Below, in pieces: positions 43,974-54,629 of a stretch of DNA of 64,000 nucleotides; positions within the stretch are counted from its first letter, which is position 1, and each line of letters starts with the position of its first letter. The notes beneath the pieces are model-generated. The model saw only the letters and a list, made by a program, of their open reading frames with translations. It did not search any database and was not told where the DNA came from. Source of the DNA: Bremia lactucae (Eukaryota; Oomycota; Peronosporomycetes; Peronosporales; Peronosporaceae); NCBI RefSeq assembly GCF_004359215.1, contig NC_090625.1, forward strand, positions 864,773-928,772, in the 5' to 3' direction. The position numbers and the translations under genes were made by a program.

Positions 43974-44883
43974 ATGACAATCAAGCGTGAGTCACAGACT
44001 CTGAGCACCTTCCTCGACGATGAGGGAATGGTGGACTTTGAAAGCCACTCTCAATTAGAGGAGGAGGAAAAAGAGCGGCGTTCGCTCACGCCTTCTCCTC
44101 CGGACGAACGTCGGCGAGCCCCGAATCCGTTCCCAGAACGTGGTGCCGCTGATGTCTTAATTGCATTAAGCAGGACACGGGACACTGAGTCCAACATTAT
44201 TAAGAATCCGCTCGATGAAGAGCAAGAGCAGATAATCCTCATAGAGGAAAGAGCTCGTCGTCGAGCTGCCAAAATAGCAAAAGCTAAGGCTCATAGTGAA
44301 TATAGATTCACTCCGCTTAGTGCAGACGAGCGTCTCAAAGAGATAGCGGGTCATTGCTTGGCCATCTGGATCTCTGGTGACCCGGCGAGGACGCCGGAGG
44401 AGATCGCTGCTCGCGACGCTCTTCATGAGCAATACCTTACGCCGAAAGTAACGACGCGAAGCCAATATCTGACGCGTTTACGTGATCAAGCCCGTGGGGC
44501 TTCGGTGACCTCCATGAGGGAAATTCCGATCGTTTTGTTTCCAAACGAAACAAGAACTGAAAACGAAGTCTCATTTGAGAAATGGGTCACAAAACGAAGA
44601 AAGGCCTAGCCAATATTTCAGTGCTTCGGTTGACCGTACAACCAAGGATCGAAGCCGCACTGAGGCTTTAGATCTGCCTAATCCCACGTTTAGTGGTTGG
44701 AAGCGTCGTTTGACGCGAGTTGACCCTGAGCTTGGCGCTCAAAAACGTCAACGGCAAACGGGCAATCTTGACGAAGAGGTACCTCGAACTCCCAAAAGTT
44801 TTCAGAAGAGGGGTACCCTAGCCACTTCACCAGATACTGGTATTGACTCTCACGACGACGTCGCTTTAAGTTTTTCCACATGA
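43974..44883 (+). pseudogene. Antisense ORF at 3' end of element E
   Basis: ATG at 43974 opens 211 codons to 44609. Content: an acidic start (FLDDEGMVDFESHSQLEEEE), a Pro/Ser/Arg part, then a helical charged part IILIEERARRRAAKIAKAKA, followed by ISGDPARTPEEIAARDALHE and SQYLTRLRDQARG. About 150 bases present in element B are deleted after EVSFEKW. The homologous C-terminal part continues in another frame at 44575-44883 (SFQKRGTLATSPDTGIDSHD). It runs opposite to pol, and its last 190 bases overlap the chromodomain. It has no recognised domain. The copy in B preserves the same order. Confidence 0.6.
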
Positions 44884-44908
44884 AACTGAAGGGTTCCCCG
44901 CGCACCAA
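44690..44908 (-). pseudogene. Chromodomain of element E
   Basis: QYQYLVKWLGYPSSENFWEF, then EVPLRQDCPFAVDVFERQ, ends pol in a continuous frame to a stop at 44690. The Y-L-V-K-W-x-G-Y and W/F pattern is the chromodomain signature. It is a targeting module of the integrase. The GPY frame upstream ends at 44850 in another frame, so a shift separates them. Confidence 0.75.
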
Positions 44909-45640
44909 GCCGCGCAGGAGGGGGCCGAAATTTCGGCGGAAGCATTTGATGCTCTACGGCACGAGGTGCAACTTCTTCGTGAGGTCCTTGCTCGGGTTGA
45001 GGGCTCTTTTGAGGCGGTTCGGGACTGTCTTTCGACGCTGGAGCGTCAGCAGCCTCGTTTAGAGAGCCAGCTGGACATCCTGGTGAGAATGCAGCAGTCT
45101 GCGGCATGACCGCCTGTCTCGGCGCAAGCGCCTTCAAGTCCACGTGGGAACGTTCCTGATATGGCTTGAGCAAGCCAACGTAAAACACTGGGAGTGTACG
45201 CAGCTTGCTGGGAAGGTTTAGCGTATAAGCTAGGCCCTTCTTGGTCACGACCGTAAATGGCCCAATAAAGCGCGGGCGCAATTTGGTCTTGAAGACCGCG
45301 GAAACCAAGTTGGTAGGTAGGTTTTTAGCGTTTAGTAAAACTCGGTCTCCGACCATATAAGAATAAATAAAGCTTCTGCCTTTGGCATCCGCTTGTTCGT
45401 TTTGTTTGTCTTGGCTATCAGCCATCGTATCCCTTACATGTCTTAAGACACTAAATCGCGTCGCGAGAAACTCGCTTGCTTGTTTCCGAACGGTAACAGG
45501 GCTGATATCAGCAAGCCTAACGGCCAATTCTCCCCCCATCAAGCCCTGAACCACGCAGTGATATCGTTAACGGAACGTGCGGGTGGGTAAGACCGTTTCT
45601 ATAAAACGGAGTATAGCCTGTAGGCATGAACAGCGTTATT
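44850..45640 (-). pseudogene. Integrase C-terminal (GPY) region of element E
   Basis: MVGDRVLLNAKNLPTNLVSA, KLRPRFIGPFTVVTKKGLAY and TLNLPSKLRTLPVFYVGLLK: the complete GPY/F module, followed by a Pro/Gln-rich linker towards the chromodomain. Confidence 0.8.
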
Positions 45641-46320
45641 TAACGCAAATTCCACTACTGGGAGCATTGAGCTCCAGCGCTTTGGTGTCTGAGCACACAC
45701 GCTGCGTAAAACGTCTTGAATGACGCGATTGACACGTTTGGTCATCGGTCTGCGGATGGTCCGCAGTAGACATATCCAATCTGGTGCCAAGCACTCGGGA
45801 AATTGATCTCCAGAATTTACCCGTGAAACGGGGATCCCAATTAGAGACAATTGCCACTGGCAAACTATGTTGTCGAAACACTCGATCAATAAACAGCTTA
45901 GCTGTACCCGCTCCATCAATGGAATCCGGCACAGCCGCTAAGTGTGCCATTTTGCTCAAACGGTCAACAAAGACCACTAGAGGCAGTACAAAAACTAAAT
46001 CCATACTGTTGGACTCCCAGCATACTATGGGGACGGGAAGACTCACCAGTGGCGCAGCAGAATGTGCCGAGGGTTGAACCCGTTGGCACGTTTCGCGTGT
46101 GCGAACATATGTGCTGACCCATTTAAAAAGTTTGAGCCACCAAAAACTCTGGCTGATAGAGCCGTAGGTATTTTCTCTACCGAGATGACCACCAAGAACA
46201 GTATCGTGTGCCTCAAAGAGGATCCGGTACTTCAAATCCTCATCATGAGGAACAACGACACGCGGAGGGTCCGCGATGTCTGTGCAATAAAGCAACAGGT
46301 TGTTATCGATAGAAATTCGA
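45599..46320 (-). pseudogene. Integrase core of element E
   Basis: Zinc-binding part GGHLGRENTYGSISQ and TRETCQRVQP. Core with MDLVFVLP (first D), SNWDPRFTGKFW (second D) and DMSTADHPQTDDQT. The usual TERVNRV that follows is frameshifted (CQSRHSRRF), and the catalytic Glu is lost from this frame. Confidence 0.8.
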
Positions 46321-47800
46321 TGTAACCTGCACGCAAACGTGCCGGTAATTTAATACCCGAATCCGAGTTCTTTAAGGCTCGTAGCAGAGCTACACACTGT
46401 TTATCCTTGGCGTAAGCCGAACGGATTAATTCAGGAATAGGTGACGAGATAGTCTTTAAATGAGAAACCTCATAATCCGGCGTGCCTGATAACGCATCGC
46501 CCGAAACATTTTGCTTGCCGGGTTTATACTTCACCTCGAAGTTGTATTCTGCAAAAAAGGATAGCCATCGGGCCATTCTCTGTGAGAGATGGGGCGACTT
46601 AGTCGCCGTGCATTACGACGCGTGATCTGTAGAAATTACAAACGGCTTAGAGCCGAAGCAGATGAACTCTGAATTTGACGAGAGTATACTTCATAGCAAG
46701 TAATTCTTTGTCATGAACTGGGTAGTTCTTTTCCGCAGCTTTAAGCTGTTTAGATTCGAACGCAATAACAGGTTCATGCCCATTAACATCTGTTTGTATC
46801 AGAGCGCTGCCAATGGCAAAATCTGATGCGTCGCAGACGACACTGAAAGGCAAATTCGGGTTTGGCAGTGCCAGAATCGGGGCATGGATAATACTATCCT
46901 TAACTGCTCGAAAAGCATTATTTTCGGTGCTAGTCCAGCACCATTCTACATCCTTTTTAAGGAGATTAGATAATGGCCTAGCCATATCAGCGTAATTTTC
47001 GCTATATTTGTGTAAACAATTGGCGAGACCCAACCACTTACGCAAATCCTTTTGGTTTTTAGGAACCGGCCAATCTACTATGGCTTTTACCTTAGCGGGA
47101 TACGCTCTAAGGCCTCGCTTTCCAATGAAGCATCTTAAAAAAGGAATTTCGTCTGCGCAAAAAATGCATTTAGATGCATTGGCATACAATTTGTTTGTGC
47201 GCATGCACTCGAGCACTGCTCGCAAATGGTGTAAATGGTTTTCCATATCCGACCGACCCTGCTCCGCACGACTAAGGACAATAATGTCATCGAAATAAGT
47301 CTGTGCATAACCTCGATGAGGGCGAATTAGTTGCGTCACTAGACGATTAAATGTTGCCGGGGCGTTGGAAAGCCCTTGTGGCATAACCAGCCATTCCCAT
47401 AACATGCCGCTTAAGGTGCTAACCGCTGTAAGCGGGATATCACTAGCTCGCATGAGCAATTGGTAGAAACCATCGACTAGGTCCAATGCACTGTACATTG
47501 TACATCCCACCATATTGTTCTGAAGAACATCCTTTCTAGGAATGGAGGTTTGTGCTGGTATAGTGGCAGCATTAAGCTTATTATAAGCATGTACAATGCG
47601 CCATTTACCATTTGGCTTTTTGACACAAAATGTCGGTGTCGAATGAGGAGATTTGCTCTCTCGCACCAATCCGGCCTCGTGCTTAGCACGGAAAAAATCG
47701 TCAATGACGTCACACAGCTCCCTTGGTAAAGGCCATTGTCTTGTGACACATTTAGTTCCCGGATTTAAGTCAATTTCATGACGAACACCTCTACCGGAGG
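46320..47800 (-). pseudogene. Reverse transcriptase and RNase H of element E
   Basis: The frame 47669-46647 (340 codons) is open: SPHSTPTFCVKKPNGKWRIV, YSALDLVDGFYQLLMRASDI, VMPQGLSNAPATFNRLV, catalytic TYFDDIIVLSRA, then RNase H VVCDASDFAIGSALIQTDVN and HDKELLAMKYTLVKFRVHLL. The end WLSFFAEYNFEVKYKPGKQN at 46576 is frameshifted. All four aspartates in these two boxes are present. Confidence 0.88.
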
Positions 47801-47809
47801 TAAAGCATA

Positions 47810-48930
47810 TGGTAAATTATTATATACCACATCTTGGAATTCCTTCATTAAGAATAAAAGGGATCCGTAGGATCTTTAATGATCGATGACACATTTCGCG
47901 CACTAAGTGCAGCTTTTGTGTCATCCAGGACAGCTTCGTCTAGAAGTGACGATGACTTTCACCATACCATAGGTCGAATGACCACCGTTATAGATAAGTC
48001 ACCAGCTTTTAAGGCTCGACCGCACTCATCAATAGACATTTCGTCTAGCTTTAAAAGAGCATGTAACGAGGGGGTTGCCGCAAGGCCAACTTCCCCCTCA
48101 ATGTTACCGGTTACGCCATTTACAAGCGTATGTACTTGCTCACTCGTATCACTTGGTGAGGGTATACACACTTCGTGTCCACCCTGACTTGGAGTGGAAA
48201 CAATACCTCTCTTAGAGGCCGGGACATTCACGTCCCCGGTTTTTCCAGCCTGTATTGGTTCTATACAAGACATGGTGTCTAATTTGTCATTCGATAAGGA
48301 GTTAGGTAACTCAACTTCCTTGTTCAGCGAACGTTTACGTGTCGCTTCACGTGCATTAGGAGGGTTTGACCCAAAATGCCCTGGCGAACTGCCAATGGTG
48401 TCACTATTGACACTCAGTATGGTGCCACCTCGGCCGACCACACTCGGTGAGCTTAGATGTGCCACTCCACGTGTCTCAGGGATATTTCACCCTTGAGGTC
48501 CTGGCGAACCGCCAACAGTGTCACTACTGACACTCAGTATGATGCCACCTCGGCCGATCATACTCGATGGACTTAGACGTCCCACTCCACGTATCTCAGG
48601 GATTTTGCACCCTTGATGATTCGTCCTTAGGCCAACAATGCTTTCAGCATTTAGTGAATCGTTATTATTCAGAGTGTCACTCGACGAAGTACGTGCCGTT
48701 CCACTTATTTCTGCTGAGCCGGGCTCAGAATTAATGTTTTTAATATTGAAGTTTATTAACTCAGACATGCCAATGTCTAAAGCACTGACAGACTCATTCA
48801 ACGATCCGCGCCAATAGCGCTTTTGTTGCCTAGCAAAGGTGGGTTCATGACTCTCCAAAACTTTGCTAGGAACATTGCGCGTGGCGCCTAAGGTCTCAGA
48901 CCTCCAATCGATCCATGGCTCATGGTGTTC
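47810..48930 (-). pseudogene. Pol linker of element E
   Basis: Low-complexity. [20 protein letters not shown] (48465-47959 frame) and GRGGIILSVSSDTVGGSPG (48858-48487 frame) show that a block of about 60 residues ending in this sequence is tandemly duplicated at 48390-48620. No enzyme motif. Confidence 0.65.
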
Positions 48931-49300
48931 TTACCAGGATACCAAGAATGAGATCATATCTCGATTTCAAATCAAGGACGGGACAGCGTTCCATACTGTC
49001 AAAGTCCAGAAACTTCATTTATATAAGTTCAATGAAACTTTGTGAACAGTGACGCGAGTCCCAGTCGCTAAGCGAACATTGATTGTATCACCTTCATGCG
49101 CTCTAAGCGCCTCAACGTATTGTTGGTTTCCTTCAAGGGAAAGGCGTCGAGCATAATTGCAAGACGCTCCTGAGTCAATTAAATTGACCACGGCTTATCA
49201 AAGCCCTTTATTGTCGCTTGAGCGACTAGCAAACCAGGCTTTACTCTCGCGCCGTGCCATTGAGCACCGAGCTAATCGGGGCTAGGTTCTGTTTATTCTT
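48931..49300 (-). pseudogene. Protease remnant of element E
   Basis: On the minus strand LIDSGASCNYARRLSLEGNQ (about 49185) has the D-S-G-A catalytic motif after an apparent stop. QYVEALRAHEGDTINVRLAT follows, then frame changes. It parallels element B at 5480-5760. Confidence 0.65.
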
Positions 49301-49439
49301 ACCTCCTTGAGGTTCAAAAGAGCCTAGGTCTTTCCCAGTAGGGCGCCCCGCACCTACCGGGTATATCGACGATTTCCCGCACCGTACCAGATCTCTGGGA
49401 TAGGTCGGAGTTGAAGCTCTTTCGAGCTTTACGCGAATT

Positions 49440-50175
49440 TCGAAGAGGGCAGGCAGGGCGTGCTTCCGCACATATAGCATCCACGGATGGTCTTATGCTA
49501 TTCCACAGCTTGAAGAGCCTCGTCTCCTTCCTCAACGAGGCTCAAATCCATAGGTTCCGCTCTATTAGACGGAACCCATGTGTTCGAAAAGCTTGTTCGG
49601 TAAACGGGCCTGCTAACGCGAGCAGACTTAAAGTCAAACTCGGCGCGTAGCGCTATGGAAACTGCCTCTTCGAACGTAGCCGGATGAGATCGGAACAATT
49701 CCGTCCGGGCAACGCCCTCATTGAGACCACTTATAAAGATGGTCACTGCAATTGCTTCTTGCACCGGGTCTTGATGCATAGATGCAATGAGAGTTCTCAA
49801 CTCCTGGACAAAGTCCCCTAGGATTCTTTTACCCTGTCGAGTCGCTAGGAGCCGTGCTCGCATGCGAAAAGCCTGATCAGGCGGTGCAAACATGCTCGTC
49901 ATTTGCTGTTTCAGCGAATCCCATGAGGGAAAAGCGTCGTTTATGGACGTGCTGCACGATAGTGCCCATTCTATGGCTCTACCTTCAAGTTTGGAAATGG
50001 TCATAGCCATTTTTTGCCGTTCTGTTAAGAACAAGGCGGAATCAATGGACATTTCCAGCTGCTAAATCCAAAAAGGATGATTTTCTCCCTCTTTTCCCTC
50101 AAATGTTCTCACATTTACAGGTAGAGGGCGAGCCCTCGGCTCCGAGTCAGGTACAGATATGTACCGGGTTGGCAT
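49440..50175 (-). pseudogene. Gag of element E
   Basis: [17 protein letters not shown], stop, QLEMSIDSALFLTERQKMAM (about 50090-50000). Then a 184-codon frame with LEGRAIEWALSCSTSINDAF, PSWDSLKQQMTSMFAPPDQA and GLNEGVARTELFRSHPATFE. This is a canonical Retrotrans_gag fold. The zinc region near 49455 (CYMCGSTPC) is atypical. Confidence 0.8.
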
Positions 50176-50960
50176 AGATCTGGGGAAAGGCTCGCATCTC
50201 TCATCAAGATGCGCGATGCGATTGACGTTTCGCAATCAATTTGCATGCGCCAGGGGCGCATGCAAATTGATGGACCTTCTGATCCATCGGATGGGTCTCG
50301 TCATACTGACGGACGAGGCCCTCAACATCAACAACTAGCTGGGAACGATGTTCCCAGCTGTCATGCGAAGGTAGATAACCGCGCCAGCGAACCAGATAAC
50401 TCGTTCGGTGCCTCTTCACATCACGGTGGTTCTGGATACGTTCCACAAGGAAACGCTGACCACCGTGGGAATCCACCAATGGTTGTGGTGGAGGAGGGAA
50501 AATAAGATCCGAACCGTATGTCGGATCTAATGTCGAGGATTGACAAAATCGATCACTCCCTCCATAATTCGGAGGAGGGACTTGACCACGAGCGCGGCAA
50601 GCGTCGCTCGTTGGAGCAGACGGTGCAGACTCACCATATCGAACAGTTAGAAAACCGTTCGAAGAGTGCGTACTCAGTGTTGGAGTTCGAAAGGAAATAT
50701 CACGCTCTTCGTCAGATCATCGCGATTTTGAGGATCTTCGGACCCGACAAGAGAATCTCCAGATTCAGCATGAGAATCTGGTTCGTGGCCACAAGAATCG
50801 TTTAGGGATTCTTGAAGAGGGTGGTCAGATCCGTCCTCGGAAGAAACAGCGTACTGCTGGCAGTTGTATTCACTACATTTCCATGTGGAATAGCCTCGAC
50901 TGTTACAAGGTGTTAAACCTTTTGCCGCTGATTATGACGCCTCGTGAGTATTTAACGCGT
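50176..50960 (-). pseudogene. F-type linker and chromodomain fragment
   Basis: The minus strand 50479-50204 reads QRFLVERIQNHRDVKRHRTS, YLVRWRGYLPSHDSWEHRSQ, LVVDVEGLVRQYDETHP: the least damaged chromodomain in the window. The linker DISFRTPTLSTHSSNGFLTV is upstream at about 50690. Homology to F1 ends at RCEPFPR near 50175, where element E Gag begins. That is a junction. Confidence 0.75.
50209..50870 (+). pseudogene. Antisense frame opposite F-type chromodomain
   Basis: Open on the plus strand apart from one TAA at 50503 and a shift near 50800. It reads GPSDPSDGSRHTDGRGPQHQ, then MSDLMSRIDKIDHSLHNSEE and KRRSLEQTVQTHHIEQLENR, a charged coiled-coil-like region, and RTRQENLQIQHENLVRGHKN in the next frame. 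It is homologous to the minus strand of F1 (20476-19880). Confidence 0.45.
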
Positions 50961-50964
50961 CTGC

Positions 50965-51420
50965 GTGAATTGATCGCGTGTTTCGACGACACGGTTTGCC
51001 AGTAGCAATTGTCTCCGACGTGGACCCCATTTTACGATTAGTTTGGAAGTCGATCTTTCGACTGCTTGGCACCCGATTAGACATGTTAATAGCGGATCAT
51101 CCACAGACCGATGGTCAGACTGAGCGTGTCAACCGCGTCATTGAAGACGTTCTGCGCAGTGTCTGTGCTGATACACCAAAGTGCTGGAGCACGATGCTCC
51201 CGGTTTGCGTTAAACAACGCTGTGAATGCCTCTACAGGCTATATTCCGTTCTATGTGACTATGCAAAATTCTCATGGAGAAGTTGCACCTCGTGCTTTAA
51301 AGCCAAGAAAAACTTCTTCAAAATTTCGGCCCCCTCCGCGTTGCCCCATGAGCACAGAAACCTTCATATCTCCTTAACGGCAACTTTAAAAGCGATGTCG
51401 TTGCAAGGGTAAATCCCACA
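50965..51420 (+). pseudogene. B/E-type integrase fragment (G)
   Basis: FRRHGLPVAIVSDVDPILRL, then LGTRLDMLIADHPQTDGQTE and RVNRVIEDVLRSVCADTPKC: the second half of the integrase core with the conserved Q-T-E-R-V-N-R. After a deletion it joins EVAPRALKPRKTSSKFRPPP, the pre-chromodomain linker. Confidence 0.75.
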
Positions 51421-51700
51421 TTCATGTGAAGTAGCTGGGGTAGCCCTCATCGGAAAACTCTTTAAAGTATGAGGTACCCCTTGCCAAGATTGCCCTTTCG
51501 CCGTTAAAATCTTTCAGCGCCGCGCTGAGGTCAAATTGCATCAAACGACGCTTCCTTCCAGTGGAGATGGGAATGGATGAATTCTCAGCCTCAGTGCGGT
51601 TTGGATCCACAGTTGCATAAGCAGTTGAAGCACTACACTGCTGGCTAGGCCTACTCTTATATTTCGGCCGATTCGACGCCCTTAGTTGGCCTTGGACTTC
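51421..51700 (-). pseudogene. Antisense ORF / chromodomain fragment of G
   Basis: The minus strand 51610-51422 reads DPNRTEAENSSIPISTGRKR, aligning with DRSRTEALDLPNPTFSGWKR of element E. The plus strand shows chromodomain traces (KYEVPLAK). This is a third, more diverged copy of the convergent arrangement. Confidence 0.5.
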
Positions 51701-52990
51701 AGCTTTCCGAAATCACAGCGACCATTTGGATTTCTGACACAAAATGTCGGTGTCGAATGGGGAGATTTGCTCTCTCGTACCATTCCAGCCTCGTGGTTAG
51801 CACGGAAGAAATCGTCAATGTCGTCACACTGCTCCTTGTGTAAAGACCACTGTCGTGCAAGACAGTATTTGGTTCCAGCACCAAGTCAATTTCATGGCGG
51901 ACAGCTCTATTCGGGGGTAAAACAGATGACGAATTACATTTTGAAATTCCTTAATTTAGGAGACAAATGGAACCGTAGGATCTTTGAGGATTGATGACCC
52001 ACTCCGCGCATTAAGTGCAGCTTTTGTGTCATCCAGGACAGCTTCGTCCAGAAGGGACGAAGATATAGCTTTTGTGTCATCCAGGACAGCTTTGTCCAGA
52101 AATGCATCGATCTCAGATAGGCCAGCCTTTAAGGCTCGGCCGCACTCATCAATAGACATTTCGTCAAGCGCTAAAAGACATGTAATGAAGTGATTGCGGC
52201 AAGGCTAACTTCTCCCTCGTTGTTACCGGTTACACCATTTACAAGCGTATGTAATTGCTCGCTCGTATCACTTTGTGAGGGTATAGACGCTTTGCGCCTC
52301 TCTACTGTCTTAGAGTAGAGACACTACGCCTCTTAGTGGCCGGGACATTCCCGTCTCCAACTTTTCCAGCCTGTATTGGTTCTATATCAGAGCTGGTCTA
52401 CCTGGCATCCGACAAGGAGTACGGTAACTCAACTTCCTTATCCAGCGAAAGTTTACGTGTCGCTTCACGTGCATTAAAAGGGTTTGACCCAGAATACGCT
52501 GACGAACCGCCAATAGTGTCACGATTGACACTCACTATGGTGCCACCTCGGCCGACCAAACTCGGTGGACTTAGACGTGCCACTGCACGTATTTCAGGGA
52601 TACTACACCCTTGATGATTCGGCCTCAGATATCAGCAACCAGTGAACCGTTATTACAACGAGTGTCACTCGACGGAGATCGTGCCGTTCCACCCTCTTTT
52701 TGTGAGTCCGCCTCGAAATACAATGTTTCCAACATCGGCGTTTAATAACGCAGACATTCCAATGTCTATTACACTGACATATTCACTCAGTTATCCGCGC
52801 TAATAGCGCTTTTGTTGCCTAGCAAAGGTGGGTTCATGACTCTCCAAAACTTTGCTAGAAACATTGCGCGTGGTGCCTAAGGTCTTAGACCTCCAATCGA
52901 GCCATGGCTCATGACGTTTAAGCCAGACCATACCAAGGATGAGACCATATCTCGACTCCAAATCAAGGACGGGTAGCTTTCCACCTCAGA
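51701..52990 (-). pseudogene. E-type pol linker and RT start, fragment
   Basis: On the minus strand it matches element E 47640-49050: RT start with SPHSTPTFCVRNPNG (about 51770), HEIDLVLEPNTV, the linker with [20 protein letters not shown], which contains a duplicated block (FLDKAVLDDTKA / LLDEAVLDDTKA), and GRGGTIVSVNRDTIGGSSAY. Confidence 0.7.
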
Positions 52991-53028
52991 AGCGAACTGC
53001 AACGTATTGCGGTCCCTCTCGTGTTGGC

Positions 53029-53451
53029 TCATGTTAGCGTTAACGTAACTTGGCCCTGGGAGCGATCCCTCGAATCACTCCTTTTCTGGTGAGCACCACC
53101 AGCAGCACTCTTCCCTTCGCGACCACTTCGTTCCTCGTGACGCATACTACCGTCACCAGAGTGGTCATCGCCCACGGAGTCATCTAATGATGACTCCACA
53201 CCAAAGAGGTCCGACGAGTCCAACAAAGTCGTCATCACCTCTTTGTTCGTCACGTTAGAACCCAAAAGCTCAAATGACTCGACCCCGGGTGAACAGACGG
53301 CCTTTACAGAAGATACTGAGGCGGGCGACACCGGTGACTTCAATAATGCAATTAAAATCGGTACTTTGATCAAAATCAGTAATGCGAATAAAATCTGCAC
53401 TTTATTTAAAACCAATAATGCAAATAAAATCGGTACTTTGATTAAAACCAA
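53029..53451 (-). other. Open frame antisense to the element ending in LTR H
   Basis: 140 codons. The first 40 residues are three 12-residue hydrophobic repeats (LIKVPILFALLV, LNKVQILFALLI, LIKVPILIALLK) encoded by a 36-bp tandem repeat. Then comes an acidic/Ser stretch (SSLDDSVGDDHSGDGSMRHE). It lies just upstream of a plus-strand 3' LTR, the same place as the antisense frames in E and F1. Whether it is a gene is uncertain. Confidence 0.35.
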
Positions 53452-53461
53452 TAATGCAAAT
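53345..53461 (+). repeat. 36-bp tandem repeat, about 3.2 copies
   Basis: Three copies start AATGC(A/G)A(A/T)TAAAATC, each exactly 36 bases, followed by a partial fourth. The period is a multiple of three. Confidence 0.85.
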
Positions 53462-53534
53462 TACCGGAAAATACATTATTATCTTTCCTGTCACCCTACA
53501 CCAGTCACTATAGTGACTGTTGGTGCGGGGGTGA

Positions 53535-54050
53535 TGTGACGGGGTGTCCCGTTACACAATTATATTATTACCTATAAGAGGTCAAAAATTATTATTTCCT
53601 ATAATAGGAAATAAACAAAGTAGTACAAAATTAATATTTTTATGAATTTCGACTTAAATAGTTAGAAACTATCAAATTTGGTATAGTAGATGCAAAAAGA
53701 GACATTATCTCTATTGACTAGTTAATTTAAATCTAAAATCAACCCCGCCAATCGTTTCAAGACACGATTGTGCGGTGCGCAAGGAGGCGTCATGCTTAGT
53801 CAGATATAAATATAATAAGTTCAGTAGTAGATAGGAGATCGATACGTAGGAAACTAAATATATTTATACAGTTTTACTTTTCCTTAAATCTAATCCATTG
53901 AACTACCTTTGGTAGTTAAAGCCCCTTAGCTACTCAAAAACCTCCCTTTGTACCCCAGTGTACGTAAAGTTTCTAGGCACCTAACCTTCACTGTAACCAA
54001 TGTAAGGTCAACTAATACTTACCAGAAGTAGTGAAACGTGCCCCGTTTTA
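53535..54050 (+). repeat. LTR of a further Gypsy family (H), 516 bp
   Basis: Starts TGTGACGGGGTGTCCCGTTA after a purine-rich GCGGGGGTGA and ends GTGCCCCGTTTTA. The ends resemble those of the F LTR (TGTAACGGGG...CCCCGTTACA), but the interior differs. Probably a 3' LTR. Confidence 0.6.
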
Positions 54051-54163
54051 ACAAAAAGGTAGTATAGATATTAAAGCTGTTTAATAACAACTTTTTGTTT
54101 TGTGTTTCTTATAGTTCACCTTTTTTAATATATTATTGGAAACGTTGTTTATATTAACTCATC

Positions 54164-54576
54164 GTTACATGAAATTAACACTTAAGGTTGCTTAATAATA
54201 TATTATTTAAAAGGTAGAGAGTATTTGGAGAATATTAATTTACGTGGTAATAATCGGAAAGCTTTCCTATTAGTAGATATAGGCCATTTCAGTTACTTGC
54301 TTCGCGGTCCAGTCAGCGCTAGACGCGCGCAAAGAGAGAGACAGATAATGCTTTACTGCATGTTTTGTATTAGTTTATAATTAAGTTAATATTAACTTGA
54401 TAGAATCAAAGGAACTTAATTAAATTAATACAAATTACTTTTGACTCTTTTTAAAGCAAGTGTTCCAAAGAGAGGCTTCCTCTACACGTACTAGTGTACG
54501 TGAAGTGACGTGAGGACTGAAGCAGCGCGAAGTGGACTTGTACTGAAGCAGTGCAAGTCGGCAGTGCTCCGTTACA
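54164..54576 (+). repeat. 5' LTR of F2 (start truncated)
   Basis: From ATCGTTACATGAA it is colinear with F1 21370-26880. It ends GGCAGTGCTCCGTTACA. The first ~10 bases are missing or diverged. Confidence 0.8.
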
Positions 54577-54578
54577 CA

Positions 54579-54587
54579 TGGAAGCAC
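54579..54587 (+). other. Primer-binding site of F2
   Basis: TGGAAGCAC, two bases after the LTR end; one base differs from the F3 and A sites. Confidence 0.5.
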
Positions 54588-54629
54588 TTAGTAGTCTGTC
54601 CAAGGACCACAGTTCCATCATCTAATATG

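Larger units (their letters stand above)
43012..50175 (-). mobile_element. Chromovirus element E
   Basis: The most complete member of the B/E family. On the minus strand: Gag, protease, linker, RT-RNase H, integrase, GPY, chromodomain, then polypurine tract and 3' LTR. The plus strand carries an ORF convergent with pol at the 3' end. The 5' LTR and Gag start are missing, since F-type sequence begins at about 50176. Some frames are long (340 codons in RT-RNase H), but several stops remain. Confidence 0.88.

Noticed and set aside
53345..53461. CRISPR-like array
   Set aside because: Repeats are directly tandem without spacers, in eukaryotic DNA.
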